Part shown: positions 61,562 through 64,000 of the stretch, piece by piece
Numbering within the stretch: position 1 is the stretch's first letter
Layout: every line of letters starts with the position of its first letter
Assembly (NCBI RefSeq): GCF_032460525.1
Contig: NZ_CP135963.1
Span: 4,154,001-4,218,000, forward strand
Length of the DNA stretch: 64,000 bases
Source: Geodermatophilus sp. DSM 44513
Lineage (GTDB): Bacteria; Actinomycetota; Actinomycetes; Mycobacteriales; Geodermatophilaceae
Reading direction: 5' to 3'
The notes under the pieces: generated by a model
What the model was told of the DNA's origin: nothing
What the model saw: only the letters and a program-made list of their open reading frames with translations
Database searches by the model: none
Program-made: the position numbers and the translations under genes

Positions 61562-61800
61562 GCGGTGCTGCTCCTCTGCGGGCCGCGCACTGCGACCGGG
61601 CAGGGGCGGGACCCGGGTCGGGGTCGACGGGTGTCCACGCCCCTACCCACGGTCGCCACGGTCAACCGGCGCGGTGACGCATCGTGCCCGGGACCACCTC
61701 CTGGGGTGACGCCCGCGGGCGGCGCTACCCCGCCCGGCGGCCGCCGTCCACCCGCGGCGGGGCGCCCGGGACGGGTGGGACGGGTGCGCCCGACCCGTCG

Positions 61801-61839
61801 GGACCCCACCAATCCCCGTGTGATCACGGAGTGGGGTCC
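61801..61839. promoter_or_regulatory. Nested palindromes between divergent genes
   Basis: An outer 9-bp inverted repeat (GGACCCCAC 61801-61809, GTGGGGTCC 61831-61839) encloses an inner hairpin (CCGTG 61816-61820, CACGG 61825-61829, centred on TGATCA-like sequence). It lies in a gap between the glycosyltransferase-like gene (-) and the following plus-strand genes. It could be an operator or a terminator-like structure. Confidence 0.5.
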
Positions 61840-61853
61840 CGCCAGGTGACACC

Positions 61854-62045
61854 GTGCAAGCGGCTGCCTACGGTCGGGAGGTGCTCGCGTCGTTGCTGGT
61901 CCTCGCCGGTGTCCTCGTCGGGTTCGTCGCCCTGCTCGCCCTCATCGTCGCCCTGAGCGCCCCGTCGGCCGCCCGCCCGCCGGCCGGCCGGTCGCCGGCA
62001 GCGCCCCGCACCCCGGCGCCCCGCCCACGCCACCCCGCGGGGTGA
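61854..62045 (+). CDS. Possible small membrane protein
   Basis: A 63-residue frame with one hydrophobic helix (EVLASLLVLAGVLVGFVALLALIVAL) and a Pro/Ala/Arg-rich tail. The GTG at 61854 lacks a ribosome site; a GTG at 61881 follows a GGGAGG stretch. Could be a genuine small membrane protein; conservation would be needed to be sure. Confidence 0.45.
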   Translation: MQAAAYGREVLASLLVLAGVLVGFVALLALIVALSAPSAARPPAGRSPAAPRTPAPRPRHPAG

Positions 62046-62209
62046 CCGGCCGACCGCGGCCGCCCCGCCCGGGGGTCGCGGTCGGCGCGTCGCCGGGACG
62101 CGCCGACCGCCGCGTCGTCCCGGGTGCCGCGCGGTGCCGCGGGAGGCGATGATCCGCGGTACGGCGGTGCAGCACCCGCACGCCGGAGCACGAGCACGGC
62201 GAGGACGAC

Positions 62210-64000
62210 ATGGCACGGTCCCGGTCCGGTTCCCCCCACCCCCGGCGGCGGGCCCTCGTCGGCCTGGTGCTGGTCCTCCCGGCGACCGGCGCGCTGCTGG
62301 CCGCGCTGCTCAGCCCCTGGGTGATCGGCCCGGGGCTGGCGGCGAGCTCGTCGGCCTCGCTGCTGGCACCACTGCCGGTCGAGCTCACCGACGCCACGCC
62401 GCCGGGCAACACGGTGGTCCTCGCCGCCGACGGGACGGTGGTCACCCACTTCTACCGGGAGAACCGGACGCCGGTGACCGCCGACCGGATCGCCGACGTC
62501 ATGGAGCAGGCGCTGGTCGCCATCGAGGACGAGCGCTTCGCCGAGCACAACGGCCTGGACGTGCAGGGCACGGCTCGGGCGCTGGTGCGCAACGTCGCCT
62601 CCGGCGGCGTCCAGGAGGGCGGCTCCACCATCACCCAGCAGCTGGTCAAGCAGACGCTGCTGCAGAGCGCCACCACCGCCGAGGAGCGGCGGGCGGCCAC
62701 CGAGCAGACGGTGGGCCGCAAGCTGCGCGAGGCCCGGCTGGCCCTGGCGCTGGAGGAGACGTACTCCAAGGAGGAGATCCTCACCCGGTACCTCAACACC
62801 GTGTACTTCGGCGAGGGCGCCTACGGCGTCCAGGCCGCGGCGCAGGCCTACTTCGGCGTGGACGCCGCCGACCTCGACCTGCCGCAGGCGGCCATGCTCG
62901 CCGGGCTGGTGCAGACGCCGGCCGCGGACAACCCGCTGGCCGACCCCGAGCGGGCGCGCGAGCGGCGCAACGTGGTGCTGGCGCGGATGCACGCCCAGGG
63001 CCTGGTCACCGACGCCCAGCTGGCCGAGGTCGCGGCGACGCCGGTGCAGACCGCCCCGGCGCCGGCCCCGCCCAACGGCTGTGCCGGCGCGGTGCTCGGC
63101 GGGTTCTTCTGCGACTTCCTGCAGCGCCACCTGATCGGCACCCTCGGGGTCACCCAGGAGCAGCTGGAGACCGGTGGGCTCACCATCCGCACCACGCTGC
63201 GGGCGGACCTGCAGCGCTCCGCGGACGCCGCCGTGCTGGCCACCCAGCCGATGGGCGACCCGGTGGCCGCCGTGTTCACCGCGGTCGAGCCGGGCACCGG
63301 CGCGGTGCTGGCGATGAGCGCCAACCGGGTCTTCGGCCACGACGTCGACGACCCGGCGCAGGAGTCGGTCAACCTCAACGTGGTCGCCAGCAAGGGGTCG
63401 GGCTCCACCTACAAGGTGTTCGTGGCCACCGCGGCCCTCGAGCGCGGCCTCCCGCCGACGCACACGATCACCGCGCCGGAGCCCTACACCTCGCGGGTGT
63501 ACCGCAACGGCTCCGAGCCCTACACCGTGGGCAACGTCGGGGAGTCGATCCCGGCCCGGCTGAGCATGCACGAGGCGCTGGTCCGCTCCTCCAACACCTA
63601 CTTCGTCGCCCTGGAGGACGAGCTGGGCAGCGTGGAGGGCCCGGTGCGGGTGGCCCAGCGGCTGGGTCTGACCTCCCTGGACCCGGTCGCCGACCAGGTG
63701 GTGGCGGAGAACCGCGGCTCGTTCACCCTCGGCCCGGAGGCGACCAGCCCGCTGGCGCTGGCCAGCGCCTACTCCACGCTGGCCGCAGGCGGCACCCGGT
63801 GCACGCCGGTCCCGGTCGTGGAGGTCCTCGACCGGGACGGGCGGCCGCTGACCCGCGCGGACGGCAGCCCGCTGGGCACCGGCGCCTCCTGCACCCCGGA
63901 GGTGGTCTCGCCGCAGATCGCCAGCACGGTCAACCAGATGCTGGTCGGCGGCTCCACGCTGCCCTACGGCACCGGTCGGCGGGCGGCTGTCCCCGGGCAC
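62210..64000 (+). CDS. Class A penicillin-binding protein (partial, cut at the window end)
   Basis: The frame is open from ATG 62210 to the window end (597 codons). A membrane anchor lies at about 15-45. The GT51 transglycosylase domain spans about 75-250: AIEDERFAEHNGLD with the catalytic Glu, then GGSTITQQLVKQTLL and RKLREARLALALE. The transpeptidase domain starts near 350; GSGSTYK holds the nucleophilic Ser and Lys, and VRSSNTYF is the SxN motif. The KTG motif should lie beyond the end. It polymerises and cross-links peptidoglycan outside the membrane. GAGGA precedes the start. Gene is core chromosome; symbol (ponA-like) not assigned. Confidence 0.93.
   Translation, partial: MARSRSGSPHPRRRALVGLVLVLPATGALLAALLSPWVIGPGLAASSSASLLAPLPVELTDATPPGNTVVLAADGTVVTHFYRENRTPVTADRIADVMEQALVAIEDERFAEHNGLDVQGTARALVRNVASGGVQEGGSTITQQLVKQTLLQSATTAEERRAATEQTVGRKLREARLALALEETYSKEEILTRYLNTVYFGEGAYGVQAAAQAYFGVDAADLDLPQAAMLAGLVQTPAADNPLADPERARERRNVVLARMHAQGLVTDAQLAEVAATPVQTAPAPAPPNGCAGAVLGGFFCDFLQRHLIGTLGVTQEQLETGGLTIRTTLRADLQRSADAAVLATQPMGDPVAAVFTAVEPGTGAVLAMSANRVFGHDVDDPAQESVNLNVVASKGSGSTYKVFVATAALERGLPPTHTITAPEPYTSRVYRNGSEPYTVGNVGESIPARLSMHEALVRSSNTYFVALEDELGSVEGPVRVAQRLGLTSLDPVADQVVAENRGSFTLGPEATSPLALASAYSTLAAGGTRCTPVPVVEVLDRDGRPLTRADGSPLGTGASCTPEVVSPQIASTVNQMLVGGSTLPYGTGRRAAVPGH

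Noticed and set aside
61868..64000. Minus-strand frame opposite the PBP gene
   Set aside because: The plus strand encodes a clear class A penicillin-binding protein through this stretch; the opposite frame is repetitive and has no family.

Overview
The window is very GC-rich, with GTG/TTG starts, short overlapping start/stop junctions (ATGA, GTGA) and SCO6880-type conjugation genes. This fits a high-GC actinobacterium. A Geodermatophilaceae-like genome (Blastococcus, Geodermatophilus, Modestobacter) is my inference from overall gene content and is not proven by the sequence.

Layout. (1) 0-3 kb: a stress patch on the minus strand, with a tandem universal stress protein, a GSP-like membrane protein and a DUF4383 protein. 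(2) 3.3-53.8 kb: a large integrated conjugative element or plasmid-like island. In order it holds a hairpin-rich region, an ArdC-like antirestriction/metallopeptidase gene, an orphan ParB gene, an integrase/HTH/dead-integrase trio, a 1849-residue MobF relaxase-helicase with a C-terminal TOPRIM (primase) part, an M48 protease, a stand-alone ClpP, and a minus-strand type IV secretion operon (about 32.4 to 18.8 kb) whose last gene is split by an IS5-family insertion with a CTAG target duplication. A broken Abi-like gene follows, then a five-gene plus-strand cargo operon of lower GC (MFS exporter, TreT-like glycosyltransferase, PIG-L deacetylase, GlmS-like amidotransferase, HAD phosphatase). A complete minus-strand Tad/Flp pilus operon (50.7 to 39.7 kb) ends in a LysM-BTAD membrane protein. 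The right edge carries a double-HTH regulator, an excisionase-like HTH gene and a tRNA-Lys gene. (3) 53.8-64 kb: ordinary chromosome, with lipoproteins, a Rieske protein, GtrA, WrbA, a metallophosphoesterase, a tRNA-Glu/Asp/Phe cluster, a glycosyltransferase-like gene and a class A penicillin-binding protein cut by the window end.

How it fits together. An 11-bp tandem direct repeat with core ACTGGAG occurs just upstream of the relaxase, the T4SS operon and the Tad operon, pointing in the direction of transcription each time. Further copies lie between the regulator and excisionase genes and inside the relaxase gene. The simplest reading is one regulon controlling DNA processing, the mating channel and a dedicated Tad pilus, with the double-HTH protein as a candidate regulator. 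The cargo operon has the enzyme set expected for a small amino-sugar disaccharide (aminotrehalose-like) and its exporter.
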